Part shown: positions 6,975 to 7,633 of the stretch, one piece after another
Layout: each line of letters begins with the position of its first letter
Position numbering within the stretch: position 1 is the stretch's first letter
Source: Candidatus Poribacteria bacterium
GTDB lineage: Bacteria; Poribacteria; DTPJ01
Length of the DNA stretch: 7,633 bases
Direction: 5' to 3'
NCBI GenBank assembly: GCA_011334435.1
Contig: DTPJ01000477.1
Location: forward strand, 1-7,633
Translations under genes and position numbers: made by a program
Notes under the pieces: model-generated
Told to the model about the DNA's origin: nothing
Seen by the model: the letters and a program-made list of their open reading frames with translations, nothing else
Database searches by the model: none

Positions 6975-7633
6975 ATGTTTTTGTTTGTTGAATCACTTCC
7001 GATGTTGTTAATAATACAATTATCAAGTGCAATTTTAGTTTATTCTGATTCTAAAAAACGAAAAATGGCAAATGCCTTATTTTGGATAATCGGGGTTGCA
7101 CTTTTTATGCCATTTTTCCTTCCATTTTATATATTGCTTAGACCGAGAAAGGGAATTTTTCATTGTCCCTTTTGTCTTGCAGAAAATCAATTTCCAGTAG
7201 ATCACTGTCAAAATTGCGGGTCTGATATTGAGCTTGCACGAGTGAAGTTCAGAGAAATGGAATATGGCATCTTAGATGTTATCACCATTATTGTCCTCTC
7301 ATTCTTTGTTATTCCATTCTCCGTTGCTGGTCTGCTTAATGCTTTTGGAATTATTGATAGAAATTTATCAAGTTGGGGCGATCTCGTCGGTTTCAATTTC
7401 ATTGGCACATCTTCGTTACTGGTATTATCACTTTGGTTTATATTCAGAGTTTGTAAAAGACCCTTTGAAGACATCGGATTAACGAGAAACAAAATATATT
7501 ATAATATTATAATTGGCGCGATAATGCTTATCCCTACTTTTGCAATAACTTATTTTGCAGAAGAAGGAATTGTCAGATCGCTCACAAATGCCTTGCCATC
7601 TCATGCTAATTTCATTTATAAGATGCAAGAACA
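6975..7633 (+). CDS. zinc-ribbon integral membrane protein, possible CPBP-type intramembrane protease, 3' end outside window
   Basis: A frame open to the right edge, 219 full codons visible. GAGGTGA at 6963-6969, overlapping the stop of the previous gene, lies 5 bases before the ATG, so the two genes are likely coupled. Two hydrophobic segments (about 8-23 and 35-56) precede a Cys4 zinc ribbon, C-x2-C-x10-C-x2-C, with Cys64, 67, 78 and 81. Three further hydrophobic segments follow (about 98-121, 138-158 and 175-195). The stretch RPFEDIGLTRNKIYYNIIIG (162-181) resembles the lead-in region of CPBP (CAAX-like, Abi) glutamic intramembrane proteases, which have such segments before their first catalytic EExxxR motif. 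An AEEGIVRS at 195-202 formally fits EExxxR, but its setting after a membrane segment is not typical, and the true motif may lie beyond the window. Membrane and zinc-ribbon calls are solid; the protease family is tentative. Confidence 0.7.
   Translation, partial: MFLFVESLPMLLIIQLSSAILVYSDSKKRKMANALFWIIGVALFMPFFLPFYILLRPRKGIFHCPFCLAENQFPVDHCQNCGSDIELARVKFREMEYGILDVITIIVLSFFVIPFSVAGLLNAFGIIDRNLSSWGDLVGFNFIGTSSLLVLSLWFIFRVCKRPFEDIGLTRNKIYYNIIIGAIMLIPTFAITYFAEEGIVRSLTNALPSHANFIYKMQE

Noticed and set aside
7208..7492. Short open frames on both strands near the right end (minus 7208-7492, plus 7276-7482)
   Set aside because: Both overlap the membrane protein frame starting at 6975, which has a good ribosome site, a zinc ribbon and hydrophobic segments; the short frames have none.

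Overview
The window is a gene-dense, AT-rich bacterial segment with every recognisable gene on the + strand and no convincing terminator between them. In order it carries the C-terminal half of aroB, then aroQ, efp, accB, accC, a comB-like phosphatase, a large secreted repeat protein ending in a beta-propeller, and the first 219 codons of a zinc-ribbon membrane protein that runs off the right edge. Genes overlap or lie within a few bases of each other, except for about 106 bp before accB, 60 bp before accC and 52 bp before the large secreted protein.

Positions 1-3539 form a conserved housekeeping block. AroB and AroQ catalyse consecutive early steps of the shikimate pathway, EF-P rescues ribosomes stalled on proline runs, and AccB/AccC are the biotin carrier and biotin carboxylase of acetyl-CoA carboxylase, which feeds fatty acid synthesis. 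An aroQ-efp-accB-accC order is familiar from several bacterial phyla, including Firmicutes, where a Xaa-Pro peptidase gene often sits between aroQ and efp. That gene is absent here.

Positions 3543-7633 are less ordinary. A 2-phosphosulfolactate phosphatase homologue (ComB) follows accC directly. A short array of heptamers (AGTGATC/AGTAATC type) supplies the end and stop codon of comB. Next is an exported 864-residue protein with four similar beta-sandwich repeats, each with an EF-hand-like calcium loop, and a C-terminal TolB/PD40-type propeller. Last is a membrane protein with a four-cysteine zinc ribbon, possibly a CPBP-type intramembrane protease.

The most curious non-coding stretch is the 60 bp between accB and accC. 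It holds two perfect hairpins, an alternative pairing that competes with one of them, and an 18-codon reading frame that runs across the accC start codon.

The organism cannot be named from this sequence. Composition, gene order and the secreted propeller protein suggest an uncultivated or candidate-phylum bacterium, but this is an inference. Nothing here is clearly a mobile element, CRISPR array, RNA gene or defence system.
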